Below are positions 43,300 to 52,459 of a stretch of 64,000 nucleotides of DNA, piece by piece. The stretch spans positions 1 through 64,000 of the forward strand of contig NZ_ATVM01000001.1 of NCBI RefSeq assembly GCF_000420725.1, given 5' to 3'. A program made the position numbers and the translations under genes. Under the pieces are notes generated by a model that ran no database searches, had not been told where the DNA came from, and saw only the letters and a program-made list of their open reading frames with translations. Each line of letters starts with the position of its first letter. The stretch's first letter is position 1. Origin of the DNA: Marinococcus halotolerans DSM 16375 (GTDB lineage Bacteria; Bacillota; Bacilli; Bacillales; Marinococcaceae).

Positions 43300-44283
43300 T
43301 TATGCCTCGAACGACGCGACGATTTTCCCGCGAGTATGACCGTCCTGCATGTCCTTTAACGCATCCGGAATATCACTAAAGCTGACGGTCCGGCTGACGG
43401 AAGGCTTCACTTTTCCCTGAGAAGCCAGTTCTCCAAGCTCCCGGGCGATGAACCCGAGATCTTTAATCTGCGCTTCGTCATCGGAGCGGTACACAAACCC
43501 AAGTGCCACTTCATGAATGGAAGGGGCGAGCGTTTTCGCTACGTAGTGGGAAAGATCCGGCCATTCCACAACAGCAATCAAATGCCCGTTGAAGGCAAGA
43601 TAATCCAGTGCTTCTGTGGCCGTCTGCTGTCCTACCAGATCAAGCACTACATCAACACCGCGGCCGTCGGTCCATTTGTGTACTTCCTCCACCACATTCT
43701 CCCGGCGGTAGTCCACCACATGATCGGCGCCCAGGTCTTTGACATAGTCCGCATTGTCACTCGAGCAGGTGGAAATGACCGTAAGGCCGAGGTGCTTGGC
43801 GAGCTGGACGGCAAAGCTGCCGACACCGCCGGATCCGGCCTGAATCATAATCGTCTGCCCGGGGCGAAGCGGCGCCTTCCGGTACAGCGACTGGTAGGCC
43901 GTGAAACCGGCTGTCGGCATGGATGCTGCTTCCACATGCGTCAGTCCTTTGGGCACGGATGAAACCACATCTGCACGCGTGGTCGTAAATTCCGCAAACC
44001 CGCCGTCCTCTGTCATATTTCCGTGATAATACACTTCATCGCCGACCGACCAATCGGTTACCTCCGCGCCGACGGCATCGACTACCCCGGAAACGTCCAG
44101 CCCCGAAACATGAGGGAACGACCATTCCGGGAGGGGAGAGCCCATTAATTTATAATCAACCGGATTTAATCCAACGGCGTGTACCTTGATCCGGAGCTCA
44201 TGAGCTTCCGGCTCCGGCATGTCGATATTTTCTTCCTTTAACTGACCGGGTCCTCCGGCTTCATTCAGTACAAGTGCTTTCAT
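43300..44283 (-). CDS. Zinc-free alcohol dehydrogenase/quinone reductase family (YogA-like)
   Basis: 327 residues from the ATG at 44283, preceded by AGGAGGC. Medium-chain dehydrogenase: MKALVLNEAGGPGQLKEE, HVSGLDVSGVVDAVG, and the NADPH-binding GSGGVGSFAVQLAK. The cysteine/histidine zinc ligands of true alcohol dehydrogenases are absent, fitting quinone-oxidoreductase or enoyl-reductase types. The substrate cannot be read from the sequence. Single gene, convergent with the ABC ATPase gene. Confidence 0.88.
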   Translation of the reverse strand: MKALVLNEAGGPGQLKEENIDMPEPEAHELRIKVHAVGLNPVDYKLMGSPLPEWSFPHVSGLDVSGVVDAVGAEVTDWSVGDEVYYHGNMTEDGGFAEFTTTRADVVSSVPKGLTHVEAASMPTAGFTAYQSLYRKAPLRPGQTIMIQAGSGGVGSFAVQLAKHLGLTVISTCSSDNADYVKDLGADHVVDYRRENVVEEVHKWTDGRGVDVVLDLVGQQTATEALDYLAFNGHLIAVVEWPDLSHYVAKTLAPSIHEVALGFVYRSDDEAQIKDLGFIARELGELASQGKVKPSVSRTVSFSDIPDALKDMQDGHTRGKIVASFEA

Positions 44284-44421
44284 TCTATCAGCCTCCTGTT
44301 CATCTATACCTTCCGTGCCCGGCCCAAAAACATCCAAAAAATAAAAACTCCTGCCTGAAAATCTTTAACACATGCTGACACGGGCCGATATATGAAGTAA
44401 AGAGACCAGGAGGGAAACGGC

Positions 44422-45339
44422 ATGTCCTTAGCAGGTGAAAAAAATATTTTATTAGAATCCGGGACGAATGAGCTCGAAATCGTTCTTTTTTCCGTCGGAA
44501 ACAGTCAATTCGGTATCAATGTGCTGAAGGTTCGCGAAATCATTCATCAGGTGGAGGTGACTCCCGTACCCAATCACCACGAGCACGTGAAGGGAATCGT
44601 CCGGCTGCGCAATGAAGTGATTCCGGTGATCGATTTAAAAAAAGTACTCCATCATGAGGGGGCGGACGACGCCCGGCACGACAAGTACATTATCGCAGAG
44701 CTGAACCAGGTGAAGGTGGCGTTTCATGTGGAGGAGGTTTCACGTATCCACCGCATCAGCTGGGAGGATATTGAAAAGCCCAACGCCCTGTCCCAGGGAC
44801 TTGAAGCACGCTCCATCGGGATTGTGAAAATGGAGCACGCCATGGTCTTTCTGCTCGATTATGAAAAAATCATAAGCGACATTTCCCCGGACACGCTGTT
44901 TGACCAGCACCTGCCGGCATACAAGCCGGACCGGGAAAACACGACCGTGTTAATTGCGGAGGATTCGCCGGTGCTTAAGCATTTGATTGTTGATACCCTC
45001 GCAGAGGCCGGTTACAAACAGCACCGCTCCTTTGAAAATGGCCGGGAAGCGTACGAGTACTTAGAAGCATTACTCGCAGACGACGCAGCATCAAGCCTCC
45101 CGGACCTTGTAATCACTGACATTGAAATGCCGCAGATGGACGGCCACCATCTGACGAAAAAAATCAAGGACCATGAAAACCTCCGAAGCCTTCCGGTCAT
45201 TATTTTTTCGTCGCTGATCACGGCGGATCTGTTCCACAAAGGGGAAAAAGTCGGGGCCGACGCCCAGGTGAGCAAGCCCGAAATTAATACCCTGGTAAAA
45301 ACCATCGACAGCTGCATCCGTGCCGCTGCCGGCCGCTAA
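44422..45339 (+). CDS. cheV: CheV chemotaxis coupling protein
   Basis: 305 residues: N-terminal CheW domain (ELEIVLFSVGNSQFGINVLKVREII, GIVRLRNEVIPVIDL) and C-terminal receiver (VLIAEDSPVLKHLIVDTL; phosphoacceptor Asp in LVITDIEMPQMDG; conserved Lys in SKPE). CheV couples receptors to CheA, and its phosphorylation gives adaptation. The start has CAGGAGGG upstream. No flagellar genes are in the window, so this is a detached chemotaxis gene, as in B. subtilis. Confidence 0.97.
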   Translation: MSLAGEKNILLESGTNELEIVLFSVGNSQFGINVLKVREIIHQVEVTPVPNHHEHVKGIVRLRNEVIPVIDLKKVLHHEGADDARHDKYIIAELNQVKVAFHVEEVSRIHRISWEDIEKPNALSQGLEARSIGIVKMEHAMVFLLDYEKIISDISPDTLFDQHLPAYKPDRENTTVLIAEDSPVLKHLIVDTLAEAGYKQHRSFENGREAYEYLEALLADDAASSLPDLVITDIEMPQMDGHHLTKKIKDHENLRSLPVIIFSSLITADLFHKGEKVGADAQVSKPEINTLVKTIDSCIRAAAGR

Positions 45340-45351
45340 GCCATAAATAGA

Positions 45352-45383
45352 GCCTCTCTGCCACAGGGCAGAGGGGCTTTTTT
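45352..45383 (+). terminator. Terminator of cheV
   Basis: GCCTCTCTGCC / GGCAGAGGGGC stem and T-run. Confidence 0.9.
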
Positions 45384-45415
45384 ATAAAAAATTCGAAAAA
45401 ATTTTGAAATAACCG

Positions 45416-45444
45416 TTGACTGTATTATAACAACAGTATATAAT
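45416..45444 (+). promoter_or_regulatory. Strong SigA promoter of the 33-codon gene
   Basis: TTGACT, exactly 17 bases, TATAAT (45439-45444). Near-consensus and among the best promoters in the window. Confidence 0.85.
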
Positions 45445-45465
45445 TTGAATTACATTATAACAACA
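45424..45465. repeat. 12-bp direct repeat flanking the -10 box
   Basis: ATTATAACAACA occurs exactly at 45424-45435 (inside the spacer) and 45454-45465 (just after the -10), 30 bases apart, about three helical turns: a likely operator for a protein binding one face of the DNA. A related palindrome GTGTTATAACAC lies at 45643-45654. Confidence 0.6.
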
Positions 45466-45489
45466 TTAACGAAAAGGAGCGATTTTAGG

Positions 45490-45591
45490 ATGCGTCATTT
45501 CACTAGATCGAAAGAAGACCGTTATACCCCGGAAGAGGAAAATCAGACGATTCTCGACATGATTAATGACTATCACACCAACACTAAATAA
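45490..45591 (+). CDS. 33-aa small protein gene with strong promoter
   Basis: AAAAGGAGCG lies upstream of the ATG, slightly far. The peptide RHFTRSKEDRYTPEEENQ, then ILDMINDYHTNTK is charged, soluble and unlike a membrane peptide. The gene is isolated between two terminators and driven by a near-perfect promoter with direct repeats, so it is very probably expressed. Not recognised; a small regulator or a regulated stress peptide is possible. Confidence 0.7.
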   Translation: MRHFTRSKEDRYTPEEENQTILDMINDYHTNTK

Positions 45592-45603
45592 CGCTCACGT
45601 CCC

Positions 45604-45641
45604 GAAAAGGCTTCCCGCACAACGTTGCGGGAGGCCTTTTC
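45604..45641 (+). terminator. Strong terminator
   Basis: GAAAAGGCTTCCCGCA / TGCGGGAGGCCTTTTC stem of about 16 bp. Confidence 0.9.
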
Positions 45642-45642
45642 T

Positions 45643-45654
45643 GTGTTATAACAC
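45643..45654. promoter_or_regulatory. Palindrome GTGTTATAACAC upstream of mrfA
   Basis: Perfect 12-bp palindrome whose TTATAACA core is shared with the direct repeats at 45424 and 45454. It suggests the same regulator may act on the small gene and on mrfA. Confidence 0.45.
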
Positions 45655-45722
45655 CAAAAACAGCCTGGATAGAAAAACAAACGTACATTCGCTATAATGG
45701 GGATATGCTGAGGTGAGCAACC

Positions 45723-48035
45723 ATGAAAAAACAATCCTTACAGGAGTTAATGCAGTGGATGAAAACTGACCCATCCATTGCGCCCAATATAGAATTCTGG
45801 CATACCGTTGACGAACGGCCGGCGAAAACGGCGGCGTACCCGGACCAGCTGCATGAGCGCCTGCGCGCCGGTCTTGCCGCCCGCGGCATCGATTCGCTGT
45901 ACACCCATCAGCATTCGGCGTTTGAGGAGGCTTACGGCCAGAAGAACAATGTCGTTACCATCACACCGACCGCCTCCGGGAAAACCCTGTGCTACAACCT
46001 CCCGGTGCTGCAGACGATCATGGACGAGCCGGAAGCACGCGCCCTGTATCTGTTTCCGACCAAGGCCCTCGCCCAGGACCAGAAAAGCGAGATCAATGAG
46101 TTTATCGAAGAAATCGGCGCTTCCATCAACAGCTACACGTACGACGGGGACACGCCACCGACCATCCGGCAGTCGATCCGGCGTGCCGGCCATATTGTCA
46201 TGACCAATCCGGACATGCTGCACTCGGCCATTCTGCCGCATCATACCAAATGGGTGTCGCTGTTTGAGCACCTTCGCTATATCGTCATTGACGAAATTCA
46301 TACGTACCGCGGGGTATTTGGCAGCCACGTGGCGAACGTGCTCCGCCGGCTGCTGCGTATCGCCCGCTACTACGGGGCAGAGCCGACTTTTATCACTACC
46401 TCGGCAACCATCGCCAATCCGCGCGAACTTGCCGAAACTCTCACTGAACAGCCCTTTACACTCGTGGATAACAACGGGGCACCGCAGGGGAAAAAGCATT
46501 TTGTGTTTTACAACCCGCCGGTGATTAACGAAGCGATGAACATCCGCAAGGGCGTTCTCTCTGAGGTCAACCGGCTTGCCAACACATTTCTCGAGCAGCA
46601 CGTCCAGACGATTGTGTTTACGAAAAGCCGGGTGATGGTGGAGGTGATTTTAAGTCACCTGCAGCATTTAAACAGCAGGCAGACCGGCCAGCAGAGCCTC
46701 GTGACCGGCTACCGCGGCGGCTACCTGCCAAACCAGCGGCGGGCTATTGAGGAGGGCCTTCGCTCCGGCGATATCATGGGCGTGATTTCCACCAACGCGC
46801 TTGAGCTTGGCGTCGACATCGGCCAGCTGCAGGTGTGCATCATGTCCGGCTATCCGGGCTCGATTGCAAGTGCCTGGCAGCAGGCCGGACGCGCGGGACG
46901 ACGCCAGTCGGAGTCGCTGATCGTCATGATCGCAAGCTCCAATCCGATCGACCAGTACATGATCCAGCACTCCGACTACTTTCTCGAGAAAAATCCCGAA
47001 ACCGCGCGCATCCATCCCGATAACCTGATCATTCTCGTGGACCATGTGAAATGCGCCGCCTTTGAACTGCCGTTCCGGGACGATGACACGTTCGGCGGAG
47101 TTGACGTGCGCGACGTGCTTGAGTACCTGTCGGAGGAAAACGTCGTGCACCACCGGGGCTCCAAATGGTACTGGATGAGCGATGCGTTTCCGGCACACGG
47201 CATCAGCCTGCGCTCCGCCTCGCAGGAAAACGTCGTCATCATCGACCAGACGGTGCCGTCCGCGTCCAAGGTGATCGGGCAGATGGACCGCTTCAGCGCA
47301 ATGACCCTGCTGCATGACGAAGCCATCTACATTCACCAGGGCGTGCAGTACCAGGTGGTTTATCTGGACTGGGACGAGAAAAAAGCGTACGTGGAAGAGG
47401 TGCGGGTCGACTACTATACTGATGCCAACATGGCCGTTGAGCTGAAGGTGCTCGAAGAGGATAAAACGGCCGGCTACCCGTCCTACCACGCCGGCTTCGG
47501 CGATGTGATGGTGCACGCCAAGGTGACGATCTTTAAAAAAATCAAGCTGACGACGTTTGAAAATATCGGCTCGGGAACCGTGCACCTGCCGGAGGAGGAG
47601 CTGCATACAAATGCCTGCTGGCTCCATTTTCCCGAGGAGACCGTCCGGGAATTCGGGCGCGATACCCTCGAGCAGGCGATGATGGGGCTTGCGAATGTCC
47701 TCCGGCACACGGCGCCCGTGCGGGTCATGTGCGACCCGTCCGACATTCACGTGGTGCCGCAGATGAAGGCGACCCATTCGGAGCAGCCGACCATCTTTTT
47801 ATACGACCGCTATCCGGGCGGCGTCGGTCTTTCGTCCACCATTTTTACCGACCTGCCCGACGTGCTCCGCGACTGCGCTTCGTTAATCGAGGCCTGTCCG
47901 TGCCACGACGGATGCCCGTCCTGCATCGGATCGGATATTATGCTGAGTGGAAACACGAAAGCGACCGTGCTCGCATTCATTCACCGGCTTCAGGCCGAAC
48001 AGGAGGTGAGCTCAACCGGTGAGCATGAAAAATAA
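45723..48035 (+). CDS. mrfA: MrfA (YprA) DNA-repair helicase
   Basis: 770 residues. Superfamily 2 helicase: Walker A TPTASGKTLCYN, Walker B VIDEIHTYRG (DEIH), motif III TSATIANP, motif VI QQAGRAGRR. The C-terminal DUF1998 region has a four-cysteine cluster (CPCHDGCPSC). B. subtilis YprA/MrfA works with MrfB to repair mitomycin C damage independently of UvrABC. GAGGTGAG precedes the ATG. It overlaps mrfB, so the pair is co-translated. Confidence 0.95.
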   Translation: MKKQSLQELMQWMKTDPSIAPNIEFWHTVDERPAKTAAYPDQLHERLRAGLAARGIDSLYTHQHSAFEEAYGQKNNVVTITPTASGKTLCYNLPVLQTIMDEPEARALYLFPTKALAQDQKSEINEFIEEIGASINSYTYDGDTPPTIRQSIRRAGHIVMTNPDMLHSAILPHHTKWVSLFEHLRYIVIDEIHTYRGVFGSHVANVLRRLLRIARYYGAEPTFITTSATIANPRELAETLTEQPFTLVDNNGAPQGKKHFVFYNPPVINEAMNIRKGVLSEVNRLANTFLEQHVQTIVFTKSRVMVEVILSHLQHLNSRQTGQQSLVTGYRGGYLPNQRRAIEEGLRSGDIMGVISTNALELGVDIGQLQVCIMSGYPGSIASAWQQAGRAGRRQSESLIVMIASSNPIDQYMIQHSDYFLEKNPETARIHPDNLIILVDHVKCAAFELPFRDDDTFGGVDVRDVLEYLSEENVVHHRGSKWYWMSDAFPAHGISLRSASQENVVIIDQTVPSASKVIGQMDRFSAMTLLHDEAIYIHQGVQYQVVYLDWDEKKAYVEEVRVDYYTDANMAVELKVLEEDKTAGYPSYHAGFGDVMVHAKVTIFKKIKLTTFENIGSGTVHLPEEELHTNACWLHFPEETVREFGRDTLEQAMMGLANVLRHTAPVRVMCDPSDIHVVPQMKATHSEQPTIFLYDRYPGGVGLSSTIFTDLPDVLRDCASLIEACPCHDGCPSCIGSDIMLSGNTKATVLAFIHRLQAEQEVSSTGEHEK

Positions 48036-49269
48036 ACTCAAGCGAATGAAAACGCATCTGCAGGAAGAAACCCCGGCTGCTCCCGCTCCGCCCGAAGAAA
48101 ACAGGGAAGAGGGAAGCATCCTGCACCTGGAGGAATGGAAAGCCTTCGGCGCAGTGCCGAAGCACTACGACGGGGAAACGATTTTAAAGCGGACCGTTAC
48201 GTATCCGCTGGACTACATCCACGGAAGCGCCTCCTTTGGCGAGCTGTTTACGGTGTTTGACCGCTGGCAGCAGGAGCCCGCGTTTCATCCGCTCCATCCG
48301 GAGGGCCGGCGCCCGGAGGACCTGCTGTTTTTTGATACGGAAACGACCGGGCTGAAAGGAGGGACCGGCACCACCATCTTTCTGCTTGGCGGCGCCCGGG
48401 TGTACACCGACCGCGTCGAGGTGTCACAGTACTTTCTCCCCGGGCCGGAGCATGAAGTGGCGCTGTATCATTACTTTCTGACCGAATGCTATTCGGCGGA
48501 AAACCTGGTCACCTACAACGGGAAATCGTTTGACTGGCCGCAGGTGCAGACCCGGCATACGCTCGTGCGCAACCAGGTGCCGAAGCTTCCGGCCTTTGGC
48601 CACTTTGATCTTTTGCACGCGAGCCGCCGCCTGTTTGCCGAGCGGCTGGAATCGTGCCGGCTGAGCGTGGTGGAGCGGGATATTCTCGGGTTTGTCCGCC
48701 AGGACGACACGCCGGGATACCTCGCGCCGATGCTGTACTTTGACTATGTGAACGAAGGGCTTCCCGAGTTTGTAACCGGGATCCTGGAGCATAACGAGCA
48801 GGATATTTTGTCGCTGATCACGCTTTACATTGATATTTCCAAACGAATTCTTGCTGACGGCACGGGCGAAAAGCAGTCGCTTGCCGTCGCCAAATGGTTT
48901 GACCAGCAGAAGGAGTGGACCAAAAGCGCCCAGCACTATACGGCCATGGTCGAAAACGGGGACGAGGACGGCGAAACGATGCACCGCTACGGGCTCAATT
49001 TAAAAAAACAGCACCGGTACGCCGAAGCGGTTTCCTGGTTTGAGAAGGTCTGGGAGCGCAACGAGGATTCGCGGTATACCCTCGAGGCCGGCGTGGAGCT
49101 TGCCAAATGGGAGGAGCACCAGGCGAAGCATCCCGAGCGGGCGCTTCTGTACGCCGCAGGGGTCCAGAGCAAGGCCGAACGGGCCGGGATCCAGCTCTCG
49201 ACCGGGAAACAGGCGGATCTGCATAAACGGCTCGAGCGGCTGATGCATAAACGGGGGCGGACGTCTTGA
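48019..49269 (+). CDS. mrfB: MrfB (YprB) exonuclease-like repair protein
   Basis: 416 residues; GTG start with AGGAGGTGAG upstream, overlapping mrfA by 17 bases. DEDD-type exonuclease domain at about residues 95-270: first Asp-x-Glu in LLFFDTETTGLKGGTG, and later Asp motifs in NGKSFDWPQVQTRHTL and HNEQDILSLITL. A C-terminal TPR-like helical region follows. Partner of MrfA in the mitomycin repair pathway. Together with ypsA downstream the order matches B. subtilis. Confidence 0.93.
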   Translation: MSMKNKLKRMKTHLQEETPAAPAPPEENREEGSILHLEEWKAFGAVPKHYDGETILKRTVTYPLDYIHGSASFGELFTVFDRWQQEPAFHPLHPEGRRPEDLLFFDTETTGLKGGTGTTIFLLGGARVYTDRVEVSQYFLPGPEHEVALYHYFLTECYSAENLVTYNGKSFDWPQVQTRHTLVRNQVPKLPAFGHFDLLHASRRLFAERLESCRLSVVERDILGFVRQDDTPGYLAPMLYFDYVNEGLPEFVTGILEHNEQDILSLITLYIDISKRILADGTGEKQSLAVAKWFDQQKEWTKSAQHYTAMVENGDEDGETMHRYGLNLKKQHRYAEAVSWFEKVWERNEDSRYTLEAGVELAKWEEHQAKHPERALLYAAGVQSKAERAGIQLSTGKQADLHKRLERLMHKRGRTS

Positions 49270-49823
49270 GGCGCCTGGCCGCCACCGGCTACAAGCCGGC
49301 AGAGATCGGGATCTTCAAGGACGACGCCCCGGAAATTGCCTACATCCGGAAAACGCTCGAGAAGCGGCTGCGGGCCCTGATTGAAGAGGGAAGCGAATGG
49401 CTGATTATTTCCGGCCAGCCCGGGGTGGAATGGTGGGCCGCCGAAGCCTGGAACGGGCTGCGAAAGGAGTATGACCACATTCAGCTCGCCGTGCTCGAGC
49501 CGTTTCTCGAACAGGATTCCATCTGGCCGGAGCACGTCCGCACCGCCTATGCACAGCTGAAGCAGAGCGCCGACTATGTGGATGCGATTTCCAAGCGCCC
49601 GTATGTGAATCCGTCACAGCTGAAGGCCAAAAACGACTTTATTATTTCCCATACGGACGCCCTTTTGATTCTGTATGACGAGGAGCAGGAGGGGGTGCCC
49701 AAATATATGCTCGCCTCCGCCGAGCGGCGCCAGCAGAGCGACCATTATCCGGTCTATACGATCGTGCCGGAGGACCTTGAGGAAACCGTGCGCGAGGAAG
49801 CCGAACGGGAATGGGACGGATAG
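49266..49823 (+). CDS. ypsA: YpsA (SLOG superfamily, DUF1273)
   Basis: 185 residues; the TTG start overlaps the mrfB stop by 4 bases. LAATGYKPAEIGIFKDDAPEIAYIRKTLEKRL, then WLIISGQPGVEWWAAEAW and HTDALLILYDEEQEGVPKY form the SLOG-type nucleotide-binding fold of DUF1273. In B. subtilis, YpsA affects cell division together with GpsB and sugar metabolism; the ligand is unknown. It lies in an operon with mrfAB and directly upstream of gpsB. Confidence 0.92.
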   Translation: MRRLAATGYKPAEIGIFKDDAPEIAYIRKTLEKRLRALIEEGSEWLIISGQPGVEWWAAEAWNGLRKEYDHIQLAVLEPFLEQDSIWPEHVRTAYAQLKQSADYVDAISKRPYVNPSQLKAKNDFIISHTDALLILYDEEQEGVPKYMLASAERRQQSDHYPVYTIVPEDLEETVREEAEREWDG

Positions 49824-49954
49824 ATACAGGAAGGAAATTGACTTTTTTTATGTATTCTGAAAGAATATAAGCAGATAAATGCGTGGTCGTCCGCCCGGCA
49901 GGCGCCGGCGGCTGCGAATGTATCATACAAATAAAGCAGAGGTGGTCCTTGCTG

Positions 49955-50341
49955 ATGGAACAGACACAGTTATCTGCCAAAGACATTTTAGACAAAGATT
50001 TTAAAAACAGTGTCAAAGGCTACAACAAAGACGAAGTCGACCAATTTTTAGACATTATTATTCAGGACTATGAACGGTTCGAACAAAAGGTGCGCGAGCT
50101 CGAAGACCAGCTGAACCGCTCGCCGGAACAGCGGACAGCCGCATCGCCGGAAGGGGATTCCCGCTACCAGCGTACCGTAACGTCGTCGATTTCCACCCGG
50201 TCCGAAAGCGGCGCCGGCAGTACGGACACCGCTTCGAACACCACCGCAGCCGAGCCGGCCGCCGGGACAACCAATTACGATATTTTAAAACGGCTCTCGA
50301 ACCTTGAAAAAGAAGTATTCGGCAAAAAACTATACGATTAA
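49955..50341 (+). CDS. gpsB: GpsB cell-division protein
   Basis: 128 residues from the ATG at 49955, preceded by AGAGGTGG; longer frames run through non-coding sequence. DivIVA-like N-terminal lipid-binding/coiled-coil domain (LSAKDILDKDFKNSVKGYNKDEVDQFLDIIIQDYERFEQKV), variable Ser/Thr/Ala linker and a conserved C-terminal helix (YDILKRLSNLEKEVFGK). It coordinates peptidoglycan synthesis between side-wall growth and the septum by binding PBP1. The linker is longer than in B. subtilis. Confidence 0.96.
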   Translation: MEQTQLSAKDILDKDFKNSVKGYNKDEVDQFLDIIIQDYERFEQKVRELEDQLNRSPEQRTAASPEGDSRYQRTVTSSISTRSESGAGSTDTASNTTAAEPAAGTTNYDILKRLSNLEKEVFGKKLYD

Positions 50342-50353
50342 AGGCGGGGACGC

Positions 50354-50767
50354 GTGAATATGCGGACGATTCATATTGACGGGGCAAGCGCCGGGCAGCC
50401 CGGGCCCTCCGGCATCGGCATATTCGTCAAGCACGATGACGGCAGCGTGGAGGAGTTTTCCCGCCCGCTCGGGTGCTTGACCAACAACGAAGCGGAATTT
50501 GAAGCGTGCGTGCAGGCGTACGAGCTCTGCCGCGAGCGCGGCTGGCATTCAGCCTCGATCCGGACCGATTCGCAGCTTGTGAATGCGTCGGTGGAAAAGC
50601 GGTTTGTGAAACGAAAGCTCTATCAGCCGTATTTAGCCAAAATTCTGCGCGCCGAAGAGGAGCTGCCCCTTTGTTTTCTCAAATGGGTGCCCTCCCGGGA
50701 CAACCGGGCGGCGGACCGGCTGGCCAGACAGGCCGTGCTCGCTTCGGGCAAAAAAGATCCGTGCTGA
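50354..50767 (+). CDS. RNase H-like protein
   Basis: 137 residues; GTG 50354 or ATG 50360 after GGCGGGG. RNase H fold with all four catalytic acids: Asp9 (IHIDGAS), Glu46 (NNEAEFEA), Asp72 (IRTDSQLV), Asp121 (RAADRLAR). It may be active on RNA-DNA hybrids, and resembles the YpeP/RNase HI-type gene near gpsB in Bacillus. It lies between gpsB and the RNase P RNA gene. Confidence 0.85.
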   Translation: MNMRTIHIDGASAGQPGPSGIGIFVKHDDGSVEEFSRPLGCLTNNEAEFEACVQAYELCRERGWHSASIRTDSQLVNASVEKRFVKRKLYQPYLAKILRAEEELPLCFLKWVPSRDNRAADRLARQAVLASGKKDPC

Positions 50768-50783
50768 CCTGCAGTTTCTTTTC

Positions 50784-50812
50784 TTGCTTCTTCCGCCCGG
50801 AACCGATATAAT
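50784..50812 (+). promoter_or_regulatory. SigA-type promoter of rnpB
   Basis: TTGCTT, 17-base spacer, TATAAT (50807-50812). The predicted start near 50820 agrees with the RNA's 5' stem. Confidence 0.8.
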
Positions 50813-50830
50813 AGCACCTGGCCATAAAGA

Positions 50831-51233
50831 GCCGGGATTCGTTCAGGTGATCGCTGTATGTACCCATACAGAGGAAAGTCCATGCTCGCACAGCCTGAGA
50901 CGGCTGTAGTGTTCGTGTCTGACGAAACCATAAGTCAGAGCAGCTTCGTTTCGGAGCTGACGGCGGGGAAACAGCCTGTGTCCGTCCGGATATGGCTGGA
51001 GTCCCCTGAACAGTGCCACAGTGACGTAGTCCGGCTGGAAACGGCCGGAGTGGAACGCGGTAAACCCCTCGAGCGAGAAACCCAAAATTAGGTAGGGGCG
51101 CCTTTCGGAAGGAACACAACGGAACGAAAGGGCAGAATTCTTTCTGCAGATAGATGATTACCACCCGAGTGCAAGGTGAACAGCCGCTAGCAGCACAAGG
51201 GAACAGAACATGGCTTACACGAACGGTCCCGGC
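50831..51233 (+). ncRNA. rnpB: RNase P RNA, Bacillus type B
   Basis: About 400 nt RNA component of RNase P, which matures tRNA 5' ends. Diagnostic blocks: GAGGAAAGTCCATGCTCGCA after the first stems, ACAGTGCCACAGTGACG, GGAACGCGGTAAACCCCTCG, GAGAAACCCAA, AGATAGATGATTACC and a final CATGGCTTACA. The first stem GCCGGGATTCGTTC pairs with the end GAACGGTCCCGGC, giving a clear P1. Size and order fit class B as in B. subtilis, located between gpsB and ypsC as there. Protein reading frames crossing it are shadows. Confidence 0.97.
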
Positions 51234-51243
51234 TTCTTGAAGC

Positions 51244-51275
51244 AAAACCCCTGGAGGAATTCAGGGGTTTTTTTA
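51244..51275 (+). terminator. Terminator of rnpB
   Basis: AAACCCCTG / CAGGGGTTT stem with seven T. Confidence 0.9.
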
Positions 51276-51313
51276 GTAGATATGAACGGACATTAACGTC
51301 CAAGGAGGAACCT

Positions 51314-52459
51314 ATGACCCAACCAACATACACCTTAATCGCCACGGCGACGATGGGCCTCGAAGCCCTGGTCGCCAAAGAAATCAAAGCACTCGGCTAC
51401 CGGCACCTGCGCACCGAAAACGGCCGCGTGGAATTCGAAGCGCCCGCCGAAGGCATCGCCCGGGCTAACCTGTGGCTGCGCACCGCCGGCCGGGTTAAAA
51501 TCAAAATCGGCTCGTTTACCGCCGAAACGTTTGATGAGCTGTTCGAACAGACGAAGGCCCTCCCGTGGGAGAAGTTTCTGCCTGAAAATGCCGAATTTCC
51601 CGTCAGCGGCCGCTCGGTCAAATCCACCCTGTTCAGCGTGTCGGACTGCCAGGCGATCGTCAAAAAAGCGATCGTGGAACGGCTGAAGCAGTCCTACCAA
51701 CGCGAATGGTTCCCGGAAGACGGACCGCTCTTTAAGCTCGACGTGGCGCTGCATAAGGATGAAGCCGTGCTGTCGCTCGATACGTCCGGCCCCGGTCTGA
51801 ACCAGCGCGGCTACCGGGAAACGCATGCCCGGGCGCCGCTCAAGGAGACGCTGGCGGCAGCCCTGATCATGCTTGCCAACTGGCATCCGGACCGCCCGCT
51901 CGTGGATTTATTCTGCGGCTCGGGCACGATTCCGATTGAAGCCGCCATGATCGGCCAGAACATGGCCCCCGGCGTGAACCGCTCATTTGTGAGCGAAACG
52001 TGGCCGTGGGCGGAAGCCATGCGGTGGAACGACGCCCGCCAGGAAGCCGAAGACCTCCTCCGGGACGATCAGCCGCTCATGATTACCGGCACCGATCTGG
52101 ATCCGAAGGCCATCGAAGTGGCAGAGGAAAATGCCAAGGAAGCCGGCATGTACGGCCTGATCACGTTCAAGCAGATGGCCGCCCGCGACTTTAAGCCAAA
52201 GGGCGAGTACGGCGCGGTGATCAGCAACCCGCCGTACGGGGAACGAATCGGGGACCTTGCCGAGGTGGAGGAAGTGTACCGGGCCCTCGGGCGTATCGCC
52301 CGGGATACGCCAACCTGGTCCTACTACGTGCTGACGTCGCATGAACGGTTTGAAGCGCTGTTCGGCCGGGAGGCGACCAAACGGCGCAAGCTTTACAACG
52401 GCAACCTCAAAACGGATTATTACCAGTACTGGGGACCGCGGCCGCCCCGTTCGTCCTAA
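51314..52459 (+). CDS. ypsC: YpsC, THUMP-domain rRNA methyltransferase
   Basis: 381 residues; ATG after AAGGAGG. The N-terminal THUMP RNA-binding region (about 1-165) is followed by a SAM-dependent methylase domain with LVDLFCGSGTIPIEAA (SAM loop) and NPPYGERIG (catalytic NPPY for N2-guanine methylation). It resembles RlmL-type 23S rRNA m2G methylases; the exact nucleotide is not visible from sequence. Convergent with yneR. Confidence 0.93.
   Translation: MTQPTYTLIATATMGLEALVAKEIKALGYRHLRTENGRVEFEAPAEGIARANLWLRTAGRVKIKIGSFTAETFDELFEQTKALPWEKFLPENAEFPVSGRSVKSTLFSVSDCQAIVKKAIVERLKQSYQREWFPEDGPLFKLDVALHKDEAVLSLDTSGPGLNQRGYRETHARAPLKETLAAALIMLANWHPDRPLVDLFCGSGTIPIEAAMIGQNMAPGVNRSFVSETWPWAEAMRWNDARQEAEDLLRDDQPLMITGTDLDPKAIEVAEENAKEAGMYGLITFKQMAARDFKPKGEYGAVISNPPYGERIGDLAEVEEVYRALGRIARDTPTWSYYVLTSHERFEALFGREATKRRKLYNGNLKTDYYQYWGPRPPRSS

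Noticed and set aside
50858-51091. Open frames across the RNase P RNA
   Set aside because: The sequence is the conserved rnpB RNA; frames are accidental.
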